Assembly: GCF_004770995.1 (NCBI RefSeq)
Contig: NZ_RQHW01000028.1
Coordinates: 201,486-265,485, forward strand
Reading direction: 5' to 3'
DNA from: Leptospira idonii
GTDB lineage: Bacteria > Spirochaetota > Leptospiria > Leptospirales > Leptospiraceae
DNA: 64,000 bases
The position numbers and the translations under genes were made by a program. Positions 25,655 through 37,102 of this stretch are shown here, piece after piece (within the stretch, counting starts at the first letter, position 1; the number at the start of each line of letters is the position of its first letter). A model generated the notes under the pieces. The model was not told where the DNA came from. It saw only the letters and a program-made list of their open reading frames with translations, and did no database searches.

Positions 25655-26713
25655 ATGGAAAAAATCAAGGTTGGGGTTCTAGGGGCGACCGGCTCCGTAG
25701 GCCAAAGATTCATTCAATTATTGGAGAACCACCCTTTCTTCACAGTCTCTCACTTAGCCGCTTCGGAAAAAAGCGCCGGGAAAACATACGGTGAGGTAAT
25801 GAAGTCTCGATGGAAGATTTCGGCGGACATTCCGTCTTATGCAAAAGATATCGTAATCACGCTGCCTAAACCTTCCGATACGAAGGGCGTACAATTAGTG
25901 TTCAGCGGCCTTGATTCATCTATCGCGGGTGAGGTGGAGACCGAATACGCGGAAGCGGGCGTCATCGTTATTTCCAATTCCAAAAATCACAGAATGGATC
26001 CGAATGTTCCTATTCTGTCTGCGGAAGTGAACCCGGAACATTTGGACGTTTTAAAAGCGCAGTCCACTCCTGGTAAAATTCTTACCAATTCCAATTGCAC
26101 CATCATGGGAGTGACTATTTCTTTAAAACCTCTCTTTGATAAATTCGGTTTGGAATCAGTGATGTTGTTTTCCATGCAGGCGATTTCGGGAGCGGGTTAC
26201 CCTGGAGTTCCTACTATGGACATTCTGGGCAATGTGGTTCCTTATATCAGTGGAGAGGAAGATAAAGCCGAAACGGAACCTCAAAAATGTTTGGGTACCG
26301 TAAAAGACGGACAAATCGTATCCGCTCCTTTTTCCATCTCCGCTCATTGCAATCGTGTTCCCGTGTTTGACGGACATACCGTATGCGTTTCTGCGAAGTT
26401 TAAGAAAAAACCTTCCAAAGAAGAGATTTTGGATGCTTGGAAGAATTTTTCCGGAGAACCTCAAAAACTCGATCTGCCTTTGGCTCCGAAACAAGCAATT
26501 GTTTATAGGGAAGAAAGTGATCGCCCTCAGCCTCGTTTGGATTTGGATACGGGAAGAGGAATGGCCACTACCATCGGCAGACTCAGAGAAGATTCTCTCT
26601 TCGACTGGAAATGGGTGGTACTTTCGCATAATACGATCAGGGGTGCTGCAGGAGCGGCTCTTTTGAATGCGGAACTTATGTACAAAAAAGGTCTAATCGG
26701 TTCGTCAAAATAA
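25655..26713 (+). CDS. asd: Aspartate-semialdehyde dehydrogenase
   Basis: This 352-residue enzyme has the NADP-binding motif [13 protein letters not shown] at its N-terminus, the catalytic Cys148 in NSNCTIMG, and the archaeal/fungal-type insert [17 protein letters not shown]. It reduces aspartyl phosphate to aspartate semialdehyde for lysine, threonine, methionine and diaminopimelate synthesis. The ATG at 25655 has AAGGA 7 nt upstream and is preferred to an upstream TTG. asd lies on the small chromosome in pathogenic Leptospira, which supports the replicon assignment. Confidence 0.96.
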   Translation: MEKIKVGVLGATGSVGQRFIQLLENHPFFTVSHLAASEKSAGKTYGEVMKSRWKISADIPSYAKDIVITLPKPSDTKGVQLVFSGLDSSIAGEVETEYAEAGVIVISNSKNHRMDPNVPILSAEVNPEHLDVLKAQSTPGKILTNSNCTIMGVTISLKPLFDKFGLESVMLFSMQAISGAGYPGVPTMDILGNVVPYISGEEDKAETEPQKCLGTVKDGQIVSAPFSISAHCNRVPVFDGHTVCVSAKFKKKPSKEEILDAWKNFSGEPQKLDLPLAPKQAIVYREESDRPQPRLDLDTGRGMATTIGRLREDSLFDWKWVVLSHNTIRGAAGAALLNAELMYKKGLIGSSK

Positions 26714-26720
26714 ATAAACC

Positions 26721-28712
26721 ATGTTAGATCCGAATCTCCCCGAATTACGTGTTATGGATTACACAGCCTGTCTCCAAAAGGTGCAGGCTATGGATTCACG
26801 GGGAGATTTTTCCTACAAAGGAATTTATAAGGTGCTTCTGGTCATTTTCGAATGGACCGATAAATTTCTTCAAAACAAAGTCCTTCCGAATACCGAACAA
26901 ATTGAACGGGACAGCTCCGTAGATAGGGATCGTACGGAAGCCTATGTCACCGATCTAAGTTACAAACAAAATCCTGCGATTTTGAAAAAACTGAATGTTC
27001 TGGAATTTCATCCCAATGAACCAGGAGATCCTGAAAACCCCAGAACCTATCTGAAACACAATGCAGTGTTTGCCCGTCCTACGACTGCGGACGGAGGAAC
27101 TGCTTTTCGTTATGCGCTGGGATTAAACGAACTTTCCACCGCTGCCATCAAAAGCTGGTTTGAAGACAAAAGAAAATACGGCGGAAAAGAAAAGATGCGT
27201 AAAGTCATTAAGGCGGCGGTCGATGCGAACCGTCTGTTCGATACTTACGCAGCCACGGAGATAGGAAATCTTTTTCAATGCCCTTATGACAAAACGAAGG
27301 CTCAGAAAGATGCTACAATCGTCATCCATCTCAAACCTATCCTTAAACAATTAGTAGACGATAAAATACTTTTTTTCTTTCGGAACGATGCCGCAAGCAG
27401 ACCTGGCAATAAATCCGTTTTTATTTATAACAAACAAAATGAAATTTCCGATCGATACGATGCATACATCGATTATGTGAGAAATTCGATTTATCCTGCA
27501 TTGCAGAAGTTGGGTGTAATGGGGACTCTTTCCGAAGACGTTTGGAATTCTCCCAGACAAACTCTCACCGAAATTCTGGGATATATGAACGAATCGTACG
27601 CAGACCAGAAAACTCTTGTGGAAGAGTGTTTGGTTTTGAATGAGATCATCGAGAAAGACAGGGAAAAAGAAGAGAAACTCCAAAGAAAACAACAGATCGA
27701 CGATTTGATGGGTTATCTTGCGGATGCGGGCCGAATCGTAGAGCTAAATCAATTGAGAGTCAGCGGAGAACCTTTATCCGATGAGTTTAGAGCGGTGTTA
27801 TTATCCCAGCCGGAACTCCTTTATGCAGAATATGCGGATCGCAAAATTTACAACGAATTTATACTTCATAAAAACTGCATCGAATCCGCCATAGAGTCGG
27901 CAAAAAGAAGTTTTTCTTCCAGAAGATCCGATTTGGAAATCAGAGTTTTGAGTTTGATGAACGTAACCGTTCACTTGATGGAAGAAGGCCCGAAACGAAT
28001 CTTAGAAGAGATAGAAGCACAAAGCCTTTTCCCTTTCCTTCCTTTTTTCACTCGTTTGTGGAGAATGATCATCGGCTCTGGAACGGTTCATAAATTTGAA
28101 GTGCCTGCCATCAAAGCGAGACTGCAGCAGCAGTTGAACAAGGATTTGATGGCACAAAAAACGGTTAAGATCGCACAAGAGAAAGAAAGACTGGTGCGTT
28201 CCAGGATGAAGGAAAAGGAAGAACAAGAGAAGGAACAAGAAAAAAGAGCGAAACAATCTTCCTCTGCTTCCAATTCTTCCGAGGATTCTGGTGATGCTTC
28301 CGACGCAGCCAAAGAAGGCACTCCTGAAGAAGAAAAAAAATGGAAAGAATCGATGGAAGGGATTGTTCGCATTCTGGATGAAGCATGGGACTTCGGCATC
28401 TATCCTGACAGAGAATACGTTCTGAATAAACTCAACGGAAAATATACGGAAGAGAATTTGATTTTCTTTCTCAAAAAATTCGGAGGGAAAGAAATCTATT
28501 CTTATCCGATTCGTAACCAAAAAGACAAGTATCCTTGGCCCATTTTGGTTTCCTCAAGTTATCTAAAAAGACAAGGGAAGAGACTTTTGGAAAAAGCGAG
28601 CGAAGAAAGCAATCGCCAAAGAAATGAAAAATTTCCAAATCAGGAGAAATTTGACATTGCGGAATCGCAGTTGGAATTTCTTAATAGAATCTTACCTAGA
28701 ATCAAACCGTAA
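26721..28712 (+). CDS. Large coiled-coil protein of unknown function
   Basis: I do not recognise this 663-residue soluble protein. The first 280 residues are mixed alpha/beta with no motif I can name. A charged helix lies near 300-330 ([18 protein letters not shown]). A long basic/acidic coiled coil and a Ser/Glu-rich linker occupy about 480-545. The C-terminus includes [16 protein letters not shown]. It lies 7 bp after asd and 5 bp before pyk, so the three are probably cotranscribed. Confidence 0.85.
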   Translation: MLDPNLPELRVMDYTACLQKVQAMDSRGDFSYKGIYKVLLVIFEWTDKFLQNKVLPNTEQIERDSSVDRDRTEAYVTDLSYKQNPAILKKLNVLEFHPNEPGDPENPRTYLKHNAVFARPTTADGGTAFRYALGLNELSTAAIKSWFEDKRKYGGKEKMRKVIKAAVDANRLFDTYAATEIGNLFQCPYDKTKAQKDATIVIHLKPILKQLVDDKILFFFRNDAASRPGNKSVFIYNKQNEISDRYDAYIDYVRNSIYPALQKLGVMGTLSEDVWNSPRQTLTEILGYMNESYADQKTLVEECLVLNEIIEKDREKEEKLQRKQQIDDLMGYLADAGRIVELNQLRVSGEPLSDEFRAVLLSQPELLYAEYADRKIYNEFILHKNCIESAIESAKRSFSSRRSDLEIRVLSLMNVTVHLMEEGPKRILEEIEAQSLFPFLPFFTRLWRMIIGSGTVHKFEVPAIKARLQQQLNKDLMAQKTVKIAQEKERLVRSRMKEKEEQEKEQEKRAKQSSSASNSSEDSGDASDAAKEGTPEEEKKWKESMEGIVRILDEAWDFGIYPDREYVLNKLNGKYTEENLIFFLKKFGGKEIYSYPIRNQKDKYPWPILVSSSYLKRQGKRLLEKASEESNRQRNEKFPNQEKFDIAESQLEFLNRILPRIKP

Positions 28713-28717
28713 TTTCA

Positions 28718-30151
28718 ATGCCTGCAATAGAAGACTTAAGAGCCCGAAAAACAAAAATCATCTGTACAATTGGACCTGCTACTGCCTCAAAGGATATGAT
28801 CCGCCAGCTTGCAGAAGCGGGAATGAATATTGCCAGAATCAACATGTCTCATGGGGATCATGACTTTCATCGTAAAATCATCAGAACCATTAAGTCCTTA
28901 AATAAGGACGAGCTTCATAAACATCCTATCTCCATTCTTTTGGACACACAAGGTCCTGAGATTCGTACGGGAGATGTCAAAAACGATCTGCATTTAAAGG
29001 TAGGGGAAACGTTTACATTTCATATCATTCCTGGAATGGAAGCGGAAGCCCAAAGTGTTTTCGTCAACTACAGAGATATCGTAAAAGATTTGAAAGTAGG
29101 AGATAAAGTCACTGTAGACAACGGCCTTATCAATCTAGCGGTGCAAGAGATCAGAGAGAACGAACTCGTTTGTACTGTGTTAGATGGTGGAAAGCTCGGC
29201 TCCAGAAAACACATCAATCTTCCCGGAATTCGAGTGAATCTTCCTTCCATCACTCCTAAAGACTTGAAAGACATCGTTTTCGGTTTGGAAGAAGATATCG
29301 ACTTTGTCGCTTTATCTTTTGTTCGTTCTCATGAAGACGTAATTCAACTTCGAGGGATCATCGAAGAAAAAAATCATCATGCGCAAATCATCGCTAAAAT
29401 CGAGGACCAAGAAGGTCTTCGAAACTTGGATGAAATCATCAAACATTCCGACGGGATTATGGTGGCTAGAGGAGATTTGGGAGTTGAAATCGCAATCGAA
29501 GAACTTCCGATCGTTCAAAGAAGAATCGTAAAACGATGCCAGGAAGAAGGCAAACGAGTGATCGTTGCCACTCACTTGCTCGAATCCATGATTCAAAATC
29601 CTTCGCCTACTAGGGCTGAGGTGACGGACGTTGCCAACGCTGTTTATGAAGAAGCGGATGCGATTATGCTTTCCGGTGAGTCCGCTATGGGTAAATTTCC
29701 CATTCGTTGTGTGGAGATGATGGATAAAATCGCCAGAAGGATGGAAGCTTCCATCAATTTGGGGATGGCAGCCAATCGTAAACCTAAGGACAAAAAGGAA
29801 GAGATGGCTAAGTCGGCTGCGAATCTCGCCGATTCTTTGCAGTCTCCTGCGATCATCGTAATCACAAGAAGAGGGATTACCGCGAATAATGTGGCTTCTT
29901 TCCATCCTAAGTATTCCATTGTTCACGCCTTTACGAACATGACATCTGTTCGGCGAAAACTTTGGATGACTAGGGGAGTGATTCCTTACAGAGTGGATTT
30001 CTCTTCCGATCCTGAAAAAACGATCAAACAAGCGATCCAAATTTTGGAGAACAACGGCTTTCTTCGCCCCGGTGAGAAGGTAGTCATTCTTTCCGACATC
30101 ATTGCCGGAGACGATCGAGTGGAAACGATTCAAGTCAGAGAAGCGAAATAA
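28718..30151 (+). CDS. pyk: Pyruvate kinase
   Basis: This 477-residue protein starts with [20 protein letters not shown] and [11 protein letters not shown]. It has the active-site strand [17 protein letters not shown] and [17 protein letters not shown], and the signature [18 protein letters not shown]. It converts phosphoenolpyruvate and ADP to pyruvate and ATP. The C-terminal domain is of normal size. Leptospira use fatty acids rather than sugars as fuel, so the enzyme may work mainly in metabolite balance. Confidence 0.97.
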   Translation: MPAIEDLRARKTKIICTIGPATASKDMIRQLAEAGMNIARINMSHGDHDFHRKIIRTIKSLNKDELHKHPISILLDTQGPEIRTGDVKNDLHLKVGETFTFHIIPGMEAEAQSVFVNYRDIVKDLKVGDKVTVDNGLINLAVQEIRENELVCTVLDGGKLGSRKHINLPGIRVNLPSITPKDLKDIVFGLEEDIDFVALSFVRSHEDVIQLRGIIEEKNHHAQIIAKIEDQEGLRNLDEIIKHSDGIMVARGDLGVEIAIEELPIVQRRIVKRCQEEGKRVIVATHLLESMIQNPSPTRAEVTDVANAVYEEADAIMLSGESAMGKFPIRCVEMMDKIARRMEASINLGMAANRKPKDKKEEMAKSAANLADSLQSPAIIVITRRGITANNVASFHPKYSIVHAFTNMTSVRRKLWMTRGVIPYRVDFSSDPEKTIKQAIQILENNGFLRPGEKVVILSDIIAGDDRVETIQVREAK

Positions 30152-30177
30152 ATTTCCTACTCGATCCGTTCTAAATC

Positions 30178-31623
30178 ATGCCCGAAAAGAAATTCATTCC
30201 TATTGTTTTCTTTTTGGGCTTTTTTGTATCTTCTTCCTCCTTTGCGGAGGAGGTAGACCCGAATCGCAAAACAACGACTACAGCGTCCGTTCCTTCCTGG
30301 ATCGGAGAATTCAAAAAGCTGGATGAAAAAGAATTAGCTGCCAAAAAAGAGGGCTGGTATGTGACCGGGCTTCCTCAGATCGGAAACGATCCTGTTTCCG
30401 GAAAAGGTTTGGGAGTGAATGCGAACCTTTTTTACAACGGCACGAAAGATTCCGGTTCTTTCGAATACACTCCTTACGAATATTTAATCTCCGCAGGTGC
30501 ATATAAAACTACAAGAAACACTCAAAGTTATTTTTTGACTTTGGATGCTCCTTATTTTTTAGATACTCCTTACCGCATTAAGGCGTTCGTAGGTTACGAT
30601 TCGAATCTTCATAATCAATATTTCGGATTGGGAGAATCTTCCTTGCAGCCCTTGTCTTATCTGGAAAGGAATCAACCGGACGGTAGAATGCATCGAAACG
30701 CAAGTTATTCCGATTTCGAAAGCGGTAATTCTTATATCACTTCCAGAGGATACGGAAGAGAAGCCGTATCCACACAAAGAAACCACGAATATCAATTCCA
30801 AACGACATACGCTCAATTTTTTCTGGATAAAACCATCTTTAAAGTGTTTCGAATTTGGGGCGGTTCCGAAGTTTCGAATAATATTGTTAGGCGCTACGAC
30901 GGAACCTGGACAAAAGCAAAAGATCCTTATTTCGGAATCCAACTGCCTGTGATGGAGGATGTTTCTTCTGTCAGTCAGGATGTGCAGGATGGAAAAATCA
31001 TCGGGGAAAAAGGAGGCAATCTCAACTACATCAGAGGAGGGATTGCTTATGACACCAGAGATTACGAACCGGATCCGGACAGAGGCTGGTTGATTGAATA
31101 CAATTTCAATCGCGCTGAAAAATTGATCGGTTCCGATTTCTCATATTTAAGACATACGTTCCAGGCCAAAAACTTTTGGCAGCCTTTTCCTAAATACTTC
31201 GAAGAGCTTGTTTTTGCACAAAGGGTTTTGTTGTCCAAAGCGGAAGGGCAAGTCCCTTTTTTCGAATACAGATATTTATATACAATCGACGGCCCCTCAG
31301 GAGGGTTAGGCGGTTTGAATTCTCTTAGAGGTTACAGGCAGGAAAGATTTTTAGGGCCTGTGATCGGATTTTATAATTTCGAACTTCGATGGAGATTTTC
31401 CAGTTTCGAACTATGGGATCAATTTTTTCAAATCAGTCTGGTCCCCTTTTATGATTTAGGAAGGGTTTGGGATAAACTCAGCGATGTGAACACTGTAGGA
31501 TACAAACATTCCAGAGGGGTGGGGCTTAGAATCGTTTGGGACCAAGCAACTGTGATCTTGATGGATTGGGCCAGATCGAAAGAAGATAATATATTTTTTA
31601 TAGATATGGGACATACGTTTTAG
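30178..31623 (+). CDS. Outer-membrane beta-barrel of the BamA/D15 surface-antigen type
   Basis: This 481-residue protein has a signal peptide (IPIVFFLGFFVSSSSFAEE), a short N-terminal region without obvious POTRA domains, and a barrel of alternating strands. Family landmarks are RGGIAYDTRDYEPDPDRGWL and GGLNSLRGYRQERF, close to the conserved VRGY/F loop, and it ends in an aromatic strand, DMGHTF. It lies 26 bp after pyk. Without POTRA domains it is more likely a small transporter or patatin-type barrel than the assembly machine itself. Confidence 0.85.
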   Translation: MPEKKFIPIVFFLGFFVSSSSFAEEVDPNRKTTTTASVPSWIGEFKKLDEKELAAKKEGWYVTGLPQIGNDPVSGKGLGVNANLFYNGTKDSGSFEYTPYEYLISAGAYKTTRNTQSYFLTLDAPYFLDTPYRIKAFVGYDSNLHNQYFGLGESSLQPLSYLERNQPDGRMHRNASYSDFESGNSYITSRGYGREAVSTQRNHEYQFQTTYAQFFLDKTIFKVFRIWGGSEVSNNIVRRYDGTWTKAKDPYFGIQLPVMEDVSSVSQDVQDGKIIGEKGGNLNYIRGGIAYDTRDYEPDPDRGWLIEYNFNRAEKLIGSDFSYLRHTFQAKNFWQPFPKYFEELVFAQRVLLSKAEGQVPFFEYRYLYTIDGPSGGLGGLNSLRGYRQERFLGPVIGFYNFELRWRFSSFELWDQFFQISLVPFYDLGRVWDKLSDVNTVGYKHSRGVGLRIVWDQATVILMDWARSKEDNIFFIDMGHTF

Positions 31624-31641
31624 CGTACGTCCCGTTTTAGT

Positions 31642-32346
31642 TTATACGGGAACCTCGATCAAAAGAACTTCGCTTGCGACTTCCGCATTCAAACGAATTT
31701 CATCTTTTTCCCAAATTCCTACTGCGTCTCTTCTTTCCAGTTTTTGTCCTTCCGCATTCAATTTTCCATGAATTAGAAACACATACACTCCTTGGCCGGG
31801 CGCATGCGTTTTGTAAGTAAGTTCCTTGTTCGGTTCTATCTGCGCCAAAGAGAAGTATGCGTCTTGATTGATCCATACCGCATCTTGATCTTTCGGAGAA
31901 ACTACCGTTTGAAATTTATTCTTTCTGTCCGCTTCTTTGAAGTCTTTTTGTTCGTATCTTGGGTTTATGTTCTTTTCCTTAGGCAAAACCCAGATTTGCA
32001 AAAAATTGACTTTTTTCTCTGCACTATGATTGAATTCGGAATGGCGAATCCCCGTTCCTGCGGACATAATTTGCACGTCACCGGTACGAATGACTCCGTT
32101 CGTGCCTGTGCTGTCCTTATGTGCCAGTTCTCCGAAAAGAGGTATGGATACGATCTCCATATTGGCATGAGGGTGGGTTCCGAATCCCATACTCGGCTCT
32201 ACGATATCATCGTTGAGAACGCGAAGAGCTCCGAATTGAACTTTATTCGGATCATAATATTCTCCAAAACTAAAGGAATGACGGCTGTCGAGCCAACCGA
32301 AATCGGCATGTCCCCTGTCTTTTGCGGGGTGGAAAATTTGTTTCAT
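31642..32346 (-). CDS. Pirin-like bicupin protein
   Basis: This 234-residue protein has the pirin opening, HADFGWLDSRHSFSFGEYYD, and the metal-binding cupin residues THPHANMEIV and GTGIRHSE. It resembles E. coli YhaK, a quercetin 2,3-dioxygenase-like protein sensitive to redox. The substrate in Leptospira is unknown. AGGAG lies before the ATG. The upstream region holds the palindrome TTTAATATTAAA (32379-32390). Confidence 0.9.
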   Translation of the reverse strand: MKQIFHPAKDRGHADFGWLDSRHSFSFGEYYDPNKVQFGALRVLNDDIVEPSMGFGTHPHANMEIVSIPLFGELAHKDSTGTNGVIRTGDVQIMSAGTGIRHSEFNHSAEKKVNFLQIWVLPKEKNINPRYEQKDFKEADRKNKFQTVVSPKDQDAVWINQDAYFSLAQIEPNKELTYKTHAPGQGVYVFLIHGKLNAEGQKLERRDAVGIWEKDEIRLNAEVASEVLLIEVPV

Positions 32347-32378
32347 ATAGGGCTCCTATTTAGTTTGATATTTGATAG

Positions 32379-32390
32379 TTTAATATTAAA
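32379..32390. promoter_or_regulatory. AT-rich palindrome upstream of the pirin gene
   Basis: TTTAATATTAAA is a perfect 12-bp palindrome in the divergent spacer 33 bp before the pirin start. It is a possible operator for a MarR-type repressor, which often controls pirin genes. AT-rich palindromes also arise by chance. Confidence 0.3.
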
Positions 32391-32527
32391 TTAAATAAAG
32401 TCAATCATTTTTCCCCGTTTTTCTCCTTATTGAAGATGGTAAATTTAACATTTGTTAATGTGATATTTCGTAATTTTTCGGAAAAAATTGACTTCCCTTG
32501 TGGCAGGGAGCAGATACTTTCCATATC

Positions 32528-34105
32528 ATGGCACTGCCAGCATCCAGACAAAAACAAATCATCAAAGATTGGGCTTTACTCGGTCCTGTTTACGTAAATA
32601 GAGTCAGATTTTCATTAGCTGCTTTTTATATCGTCGCCGTGGCCGGCTCTTATCAGACGTCCACTACCTTGCAATTGATCAGTTATTCCGTAGGAATCAC
32701 CGCAATGTTCATTTACGGTGGTGTTCAGCGTTATTTGTTCGGGAAAGGCAAACTCAATAAATTTTTTCCAAGAATCTTTCTGATCTTGGACATAACCGTT
32801 TTATTCGCTGTGACTGCTTCCGGGTTATTCAGCGGCAAGGACAGTGCTGCCGACCTTATCAAATCCCCCACATTGTACGTTCTGTACTATTTTTACATCA
32901 CTTACTCTTCCTTTTTATTCTCCAGAAAAACCCTTTTAATATGCACTTATTATGCGGCGCTTTGTTTGGTCGGCCTTTTGGGAATCAGTTATTCTTTAGG
33001 AGTCGAATTCAAAGAAGCATTGGGAGTTCAAAGCATGAAAGGAACCGTCGCGATTTCGAATGAATTGTTCAAAATCTTGTTTTTGATTTCTTTCGGCTAT
33101 TTGGCCGGAACGGTTTTGAATCTTCTCAATCGAATGAAAGAGGAAGCGGAAACCAAAACGAAAGAATCGGAAAGACAAAGAATCTCTTCCGAGAACAGAA
33201 ACATCGTTTTAAAATCCGTAGGAGAAATGCTTGCAGGTTCCTTGAATGTGATCAATCAAGTCGTTCATAACTTTAATACGCAAGTAGCTTCACAAGCTCA
33301 ATCCTTGAGAGAGATGACCGACTTTATGGCTTCCTTTTCTGACAGCATTCAAAATTCGGTAGAGAACATCAAAAAGCAGGATGATCAAGTTGCGGATGCG
33401 AATCAAAATTCCGATTCCTTAAAAGCCAATCTTGCGGATGTAAGTGAGTCCTTTCAGAATTTATCCTTTCAAATGAATGAATTCAGAGTTCTAGGAGATT
33501 CCCTTTCCGTAACCGTTTCCGATTTGGACTTGCGCTTGAAATCAGTCAGTGAGGCACAGAAACAAGTAGGGGAAGTGAATCAAATTATGTCCGAAATTGC
33601 GGATAGAACCAACTTACTTGCGTTAAATGCATCTATCGAAGCAGCCAGAGCGGGGGAACACGGAAGAGGATTCGCAGTGGTCGCATCCGAAGTGGGAAAA
33701 TTAGCTGACAATTCCAACGAGAACGCTACTAAAATCAAAACCATCATTCAAAAAGCGAACCGCTTCATTCAGGAAGGGGTCGAGCTTGCTTTGCAGTCTA
33801 GAGAAAAAACGGAAGCCTTACAAAAAGGATATTCCGATTTGAATTCACTTATCAGTCACCTAAACGACCGAATCGAAGTTCAGAAAAAAACCAACTTAGA
33901 GATGTTACAGTCTTTGGGCCAGATCGGAGAATTTTCCAGAAGAATCGCAGGAGAGTCCAAACTGCTGGCGAACGATAAAAATGAGATGTTGGATGTAGTC
34001 ACAAAAATGGATATCAGCAATTTTGAAATCGTGAACAACGCTAAAATCATCCAGGAAAATATCATCAAACTGGAAAAACAAGCGGCGAATTTAGCGGAAG
34101 ATTAA
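32528..34105 (+). CDS. Methyl-accepting chemotaxis-type signalling protein
   Basis: The product (525 residues) has six N-terminal membrane helices within about residues 20-200 and no large periplasmic sensor or evident HAMP domain. A long cytoplasmic coiled coil follows. The highly conserved MCP hairpin tip is clear: [20 protein letters not shown] and [18 protein letters not shown]. It probably senses an internal or membrane state and signals to CheA. ATG 32528 is used; an upstream TTG at 32498 is possible. Its end overlaps the convergent kinase gene by 4 bp. Confidence 0.9.
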   Translation: MALPASRQKQIIKDWALLGPVYVNRVRFSLAAFYIVAVAGSYQTSTTLQLISYSVGITAMFIYGGVQRYLFGKGKLNKFFPRIFLILDITVLFAVTASGLFSGKDSAADLIKSPTLYVLYYFYITYSSFLFSRKTLLICTYYAALCLVGLLGISYSLGVEFKEALGVQSMKGTVAISNELFKILFLISFGYLAGTVLNLLNRMKEEAETKTKESERQRISSENRNIVLKSVGEMLAGSLNVINQVVHNFNTQVASQAQSLREMTDFMASFSDSIQNSVENIKKQDDQVADANQNSDSLKANLADVSESFQNLSFQMNEFRVLGDSLSVTVSDLDLRLKSVSEAQKQVGEVNQIMSEIADRTNLLALNASIEAARAGEHGRGFAVVASEVGKLADNSNENATKIKTIIQKANRFIQEGVELALQSREKTEALQKGYSDLNSLISHLNDRIEVQKKTNLEMLQSLGQIGEFSRRIAGESKLLANDKNEMLDVVTKMDISNFEIVNNAKIIQENIIKLEKQAANLAED

Positions 34106-36189
34106 GTTTCCTTACTTTTCTTTTTTTCCGTCAGATCGGCAAGTAAAGCTTCTATCTGAGGAATGTTATAGGGTTTGCTGAACAAATCGTTCATGAATCG
34201 GAAAGAAGCCTTTTTAGACAATTCCGAAGCTAAATTCGCAGTGAGCCCGATGATGGTCGCCCATTGACCGTTTTTGGTGCTTCTTAAAATTTCGGAAGTG
34301 ACAAAGCCGTCTATTCCGGGTAGGTCGATGTCCATAAAGATCAGATCGTATTTATTCTGATAAGACAATTCTACCGCTTCTTCTCCTCTGTCTATAATCA
34401 CCGGTTTGATTTTGTATCTCCCCAGAATTTTACCTATCAATTTTTGATTCACTGGATTATCTTCTACAACTAACACGGATAAATCGGAATAATCGTTGGT
34501 CGCTGTTGTTGTTTGGGACGGAGTCTCTCCCGTAGCGGAAACGGTTTTGTCTTCGATAGCCTCAGTGGCCCATTCGAAAAAGAATTCAGTACCTTCTCCT
34601 ACCTTACTTTTGACTTGGATGGCTCCTCCTAGAAGGGAGATCAAATTTTTCGCAACGGAGAGGCCTAGGCCTGTTCCACCGAAGTTGCGAGTGATAGAAG
34701 CGTCTGTTTGTACGAAAGGCTCGAATATGGAATCTAATTTGGCGCTAGAGATCCCGATTCCTGTGTCTATCACTTGGGCACGTATCAATAGGTTCGGTGC
34801 AGAAAAGCTCAAAATCGTAATTTGGATTTTCACTTCTCCTTCGTTCGTGAATTTGAGGGCGTTTCCTACTAGGTTTGTGAAGATTTGTCCGATGCGAAGG
34901 CTATCGCCTAATATAAATTTGGGGAATTCGTCCGGAATATCTACGATGATTTTGTTGTTCTTTTTGCGGGCTTCCGTTTCCAAAAGTTTTGCCAAATCGA
35001 ATAACACTGCGGCCAGAGAAAAAGGAAGGGATTCCAATTCCATATTGCCCGTTTCCACCTTGGCAAAATCAAGGAAATGATTGATCGTCTTTAAAAGACT
35101 GTGACTGCTTCTTTCGATTAGTTCCAAAGACTCCAACACTTCTTTTTTGTGTTCGTAAGAAAGAAGCAGTTCTGTCAGACCTATGATTCCTGTTAAAGGA
35201 GTTCTAATTTCATGACTGAGTTTGGAGATAAATACCGTTTTGGCCAAATTCTCTTTCTGAGCGGCTTCGCTCTTTTCTTTTAAGGCGGCATTTAAAAGAG
35301 TTAATGTTTCTTGGTGTGTATGTATCGCAGTGACATCGTCGAAGAGCCAAAGTCTTCCGGGAGACTTTCTTCCTTTGATGATTTGAGATTGAACTTGGTA
35401 TACTTTTTTTTCAGGAGTTTGAATCATCCAATAAGTACTGAAACCTTCCAGATTCGGATCGGTAAAACCAACCGTCATCTGGCCTTGGATTTCTGGAAGA
35501 TTGGAAGTAGTGTCCAAAATTTTTCTCATAGCTGAAGAAATTTTATAAGAAGGATGAGATCCTGGACTGAGAGAAAAAAGTTTCCCCGCGTTTTCGTTGA
35601 TCCATGAGATGTCTGTTTCCGTGTCCACAAAAACGAGTGCTTGGGGAATGGTTTTCAGAATGGACTGTAGTCTGGACTCTATGGATATAAAAGTGATTTC
35701 TCTTTGTTCCGTTTTGAGGCTTTCTACGATTCTGGGCGCGATGGATTCTATCGTGGAAACCAGAACATTCGTATCTTTGTTTTCATCCGTATAACAAAAT
35801 AAGATGATATGGTTTGTTCCTGTGGAAGTTTCTTCGTAAAAAACTCCGAAGGCGGAAATCACTTTCAGCTCTTCCAAAGGATCGAAAAATAATTTGGAAA
35901 ATGCGTTTTTTTCCAAATGGAAAAAATGTATGTTTTGATCCGCCCCGGACAATCTTTTTAAAATAGAAGGATCGGTAAATTTTTGTTCTGCGGTGGCTTG
36001 CGGAAAGATCTCCGTCAATTGTACGGAAAGAGAATCGACGGATTCAAAACGTAAAAGAAAATCCGCCTCCAAGATATGAAGGCAAAGTTTGTAAAACTCT
36101 TGTTTTTTGTCTATAGAAGAAGAAAGAGACAGTCTCGAAGATTCATGATAGAACTTGAGAACTTTCTCGAAATCTACATAAGAAGTCAT
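34102..36189 (-). CDS. PAS-containing hybrid histidine kinase with receiver domain
   Basis: This 695-residue soluble protein has an N-terminal sensor-like region (1-165) and a PAS domain at about 170-295 ([20 protein letters not shown]). A HisKA domain follows with [10 protein letters not shown] (His326), then an ATPase domain ([27 protein letters not shown]) and a receiver domain with [11 protein letters not shown] and the acceptor Asp620 in [11 protein letters not shown]. The start codon directly abuts the stop of the upstream RsbQ-like hydrolase, so the pair is translationally coupled. In Bacillus, RsbQ works through a PAS domain of RsbP, and the same logic may apply here. Confidence 0.93.
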   Translation of the reverse strand: MTSYVDFEKVLKFYHESSRLSLSSSIDKKQEFYKLCLHILEADFLLRFESVDSLSVQLTEIFPQATAEQKFTDPSILKRLSGADQNIHFFHLEKNAFSKLFFDPLEELKVISAFGVFYEETSTGTNHIILFCYTDENKDTNVLVSTIESIAPRIVESLKTEQREITFISIESRLQSILKTIPQALVFVDTETDISWINENAGKLFSLSPGSHPSYKISSAMRKILDTTSNLPEIQGQMTVGFTDPNLEGFSTYWMIQTPEKKVYQVQSQIIKGRKSPGRLWLFDDVTAIHTHQETLTLLNAALKEKSEAAQKENLAKTVFISKLSHEIRTPLTGIIGLTELLLSYEHKKEVLESLELIERSSHSLLKTINHFLDFAKVETGNMELESLPFSLAAVLFDLAKLLETEARKKNNKIIVDIPDEFPKFILGDSLRIGQIFTNLVGNALKFTNEGEVKIQITILSFSAPNLLIRAQVIDTGIGISSAKLDSIFEPFVQTDASITRNFGGTGLGLSVAKNLISLLGGAIQVKSKVGEGTEFFFEWATEAIEDKTVSATGETPSQTTTATNDYSDLSVLVVEDNPVNQKLIGKILGRYKIKPVIIDRGEEAVELSYQNKYDLIFMDIDLPGIDGFVTSEILRSTKNGQWATIIGLTANLASELSKKASFRFMNDLFSKPYNIPQIEALLADLTEKKKSKET

Positions 36190-36981
36190 CTAATCAATAA
36201 AACCTTTAAAAGCCTCTAATACTTGTTCGGGGGCACTGATATGGGGGAAGTGTCCCGAAGATTTGATATGAATCGTTTTGCCGTTAGGAAGATTTTTCTC
36301 CAAATATTTTCCCACTTCCATAGGAACCGCTATGTCAGCGGAAGGTTGCAGCACTAATATGTTGTGTTTGCAGTTGGGTAGATCTTTTCTATGGTCGGAC
36401 TGAAAGATCGTTTTTGCCACGGAGAGAGCGATATCTGGGCGAACTTGCCGGAGAGTGGCTTCAAAAGCTTTTGCCAATTCTGGGTTGTCTTCGTTTTTCA
36501 TAACGGCAGGAGCAAAACCGGCGGTCCATGTGAAGAAATTCGTTTCCATGGCTCCATAGAGTTGATTCAAATCTTCTTGGGTGAACCCTCCTATGTAATT
36601 TTCATCATTCAAATAGCGGGGAGAGGCACCGATGACCGCTAATTTTTGGAATAGATCCGGTCGTCTGCTGGAAGCTAGCAGTCCGACGATGGAACTTACG
36701 GAGTGTCCGATAAAAAGAACATCTTTAAGTTCGATTTCGTCCATGATCTGGATCAGATCTTCTGCGTAAGCATAAAGGTTCGAATAACGGGTGTGACTGT
36801 ATAGATTAGGGTCTGTTTTTCCCGAACCTATATTATCGAACAGCACCAACCTATAATTAGGTGCAAAATGCGGATAGATCAAATCCCAGGCGGATTGATC
36901 GGTTCCGAAACCATGAGCGAAAAGGATGGTTTTTTTCGCGTCCCCAATAATTCGTAAGTTTTGGTTTTTTGCTCTCGACAT
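36190..36981 (-). CDS. RsbQ/KAI2-like alpha/beta hydrolase
   Basis: This 263-residue protein aligns well from memory with RsbQ and the plant D14/KAI2 receptors: FAHGFGTDQSAWD, LFDNIGSGKTD, the nucleophile Ser94 in IGHSVSS, YIGGFTQEDL, Asp216 in PSADIAVP, and His244 in SGHFPH. All three catalytic residues are present at the expected places. RsbQ makes or binds a small ligand sensed by the PAS domain of RsbP. Here the gene is fused in an operon to a PAS hybrid kinase with no gap, so this protein probably supplies the signal for that kinase. Confidence 0.9.
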   Translation of the reverse strand: MSRAKNQNLRIIGDAKKTILFAHGFGTDQSAWDLIYPHFAPNYRLVLFDNIGSGKTDPNLYSHTRYSNLYAYAEDLIQIMDEIELKDVLFIGHSVSSIVGLLASSRRPDLFQKLAVIGASPRYLNDENYIGGFTQEDLNQLYGAMETNFFTWTAGFAPAVMKNEDNPELAKAFEATLRQVRPDIALSVAKTIFQSDHRKDLPNCKHNILVLQPSADIAVPMEVGKYLEKNLPNGKTIHIKSSGHFPHISAPEQVLEAFKGFID

Positions 36982-37041
36982 AGGTAGATCCTATGATATT
37001 CGACGAAAATAGGAAAGATTAAATTCTGAAAACTTTCCCTT

Positions 37042-37071
37042 TGACAATCTGCGCTCCGCTCGATTATTTTG
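37042..37071 (+). promoter_or_regulatory. Candidate sigma-70 promoter for the SDR gene
   Basis: A perfect TTGACA (37042-37047) is followed after 18 bp by TATTTT (37066-37071). Transcription would start near 37078, giving a leader of about 25 nt before the ATG at 37103. The -10 box matches consensus at four of six positions. Confidence 0.4.
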
Positions 37072-37102
37072 TGACAATCAGCTTCTCTGAAAGGCGGGTT
37101 TT

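Noticed and set aside
32488..32518. TTGACT followed by GATACT as a promoter for the chemoreceptor gene
   Set aside because: The spacer is 19 bp and the start site would fall at the start codon; too weak to call.
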